Part shown: in pieces, positions 5,096 to 5,974 of the stretch
Layout: every line of letters begins with the position of its first letter
Position numbering within the stretch: position 1 is the stretch's first letter
Assembly (NCBI GenBank): GCA_021371965.1
Contig: JAJFVE010000103.1
Span: 1 to 5,974, forward strand
Direction of reading: 5' to 3'
Length of the DNA stretch: 5,974 nt
Origin: Planctomycetaceae bacterium
GTDB taxonomy: Bacteria > Planctomycetota > Phycisphaerae > SM23-33
Notes under the pieces: model-generated
Database searches by the model: none
What the model saw: the letters and a program-made list of their open reading frames with translations, nothing else
What the model was told of the DNA's origin: nothing
Made by a program: the position numbers and the translations under genes

Positions 5096-5974
5096 ATGGC
5101 AATCAAGGTGGCATTCATCGGCGCAGGCAGCGTCGGCTTCACCCGCGGCATCATGCGCGACATCCTGGCCGTGCCCGAGCTGGCCGACACGCAGTTCGGC
5201 TTTACCGACATCAACGCCCGCAACCTCGACATGGTCAAGCAGCTCTGCGAGAAGGACATCGCCGTCAGCAAGCTGCCGGCCAAGATCGTCGCCACCACCA
5301 ATCGCCGCAAGGCCCTCGAAGGCGCTGACTACGTCATCAACTGCACGCGCATCGGCGGGCTGGAAGCCTTCAAGCTCGACATCGACATCCCGCTCAAGTA
5401 CGGCGTCGACCAGTGCGTCGGCGACACGCTGGCCGCCGGCGGCATCATGTACGGGCAGCGGAATATCCCCTGCATCCTGGACTTCTGCCGCGACATCCGC
5501 GAGGTGGCCCAGCCCAATGCCCTGTTCCTCAACTACGCCAACCCCAACGCGATGAACACCTGGGCGGCCAACCACCACGGCATGGTGCCGACGATCGGCC
5601 TGTGCCACGGCGTCATGGGCGGGCACTGGCAGATCACCAACGTCATCGAGTTCATCATCAATAAGGGCAAGAAGCCCGACTCCAAGGGCTACAAGAAGGT
5701 CTCGACCAAGGAAGTCGACATCATCTGTGCCGGCATCAATCACCAGACCTGGTACATCCAGGTGATCTACAAGGGCGAGGACTGGTGCGACCGCCTGCTG
5801 GAAGGCTTCCAGAATCATCCGGCGTTCAAGGATAGCGAGAAGGTCCGCATCGACATGCTCAAGCGGTTCGGCTACTACTCCACCGAGAGCAACGGCCACC
5901 TCAGCGAGTACGTGCCGTGGTACCGCAAGCGGATGAAAGACATCAAGAACTGGATCAACCTCAATAGCTGGATC
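5096..5974 (+). CDS. Glycoside hydrolase family 4 enzyme (alpha-galactosidase/uronidase-like), 3'-truncated
   Basis: GH4 enzymes cleave glycosides by an NAD-dependent oxidation-elimination mechanism that needs a divalent metal, usually Mn2+, and act in the cytoplasm. The 293 visible residues cover about two thirds of the usual ~430-470. An N-terminal Rossmann fold shows IGAGSVGF (8-15) with acidic D38. QCVGDTLAAGG (106-116) carries Asp110, at the position proposed as general acid. LNYANPNAMNTWA (145-157) matches the MelA-type LNYVNPMAMNTWA. Cys170 in GLCHGV and His216 in AGINHQ are the expected metal ligands, and STESNGHLSEYVPWY (262-276) is the conserved region near the catalytic Tyr. There is no signal peptide. 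The CH-x-x motif here is CHGV; from the known subgroup code (CHSV alpha-galactosidase, CHEV alpha-glucosidase, CHGx alpha-glucuronidase) this suggests a uronide substrate. Family assignment is firm, specificity is tentative. The gene has its own promoter and no visible tie to the upstream ABC genes. Confidence 0.93.
   Translation, partial: MAIKVAFIGAGSVGFTRGIMRDILAVPELADTQFGFTDINARNLDMVKQLCEKDIAVSKLPAKIVATTNRRKALEGADYVINCTRIGGLEAFKLDIDIPLKYGVDQCVGDTLAAGGIMYGQRNIPCILDFCRDIREVAQPNALFLNYANPNAMNTWAANHHGMVPTIGLCHGVMGGHWQITNVIEFIINKGKKPDSKGYKKVSTKEVDIICAGINHQTWYIQVIYKGEDWCDRLLEGFQNHPAFKDSEKVRIDMLKRFGYYSTESNGHLSEYVPWYRKRMKDIKNWINLNSWI

Noticed and set aside
5088..5555. + strand open frame from the ATG at 5088
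   Set aside because: It is Ser/Ala/Thr-rich and out of frame with GH4, and its start is only one base after the GGAG. The 5096 frame gives a complete Rossmann motif and all the GH4 signatures.
4868..5899. Minus-strand open frame of 343 codons opposite GH4 and running into the repeat
   Set aside because: It covers a firm GH4 gene antisense and ends in the translated intergenic repeat (HRGTEKTRGE-type string), a known source of false gene calls.

Overview
This is a high-GC bacterial window in which every supported gene lies on the + strand. It reads best as Planctomycetota, probably a Phycisphaerae-like lineage. The basis is the style of the ABC permease (the FHIQGDGT...TFLSYS block), the kind of large Trp-rich protein that follows it, the GH4 gene, and an intergenic repeat of the 'CACAGAGGCACAGAG / CGCAAAGA' type. 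This assignment comes from recognition of sequence style, not a database search.

Positions 1-4825 hold a compact three-gene cluster, very probably one transcription unit. It contains the C-terminal part of an ABC transporter ATPase (start lies off the window), an ABC-2-like permease of 637 aa with a ~300-residue soluble insert between its two membrane blocks, and a 687 aa protein with an N-terminal membrane anchor or signal and a helical, TPR-like, Trp-rich body. The gaps are only 3 and 12 bases. The ATPase and permease would form an exporter or ABC-2-type membrane machine. The third protein is a likely extracytoplasmic partner, but its function and the substrate are unknown. The ATPase has a Pro/Ala-rich tail carrying three copies of an R-x-V-[IL]-x-x-L-[LV] motif, which looks like a set of docking sites.

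Positions 4826-5095 (270 bases) are non-coding. They hold a strong 11-bp hairpin that may end the cluster's transcript, then a roughly 100-base dispersed-repeat-like block best read on the minus strand. After that come a near-consensus sigma-70-type promoter (TTGACA, 17 bases, TAGAAG), some small inverted repeats, and a ribosome binding site.

Positions 5096-5974 are the first 293 codons of a glycoside hydrolase family 4 enzyme (NAD- and metal-dependent), cut by the window end. Its CHGV motif points towards a uronide-cleaving member (alpha-glucuronidase or alpha-galacturonidase) rather than a classical alpha-galactosidase (CHSV). It appears to be a separate transcription unit, and nothing in the sequence links it functionally to the ABC cluster.
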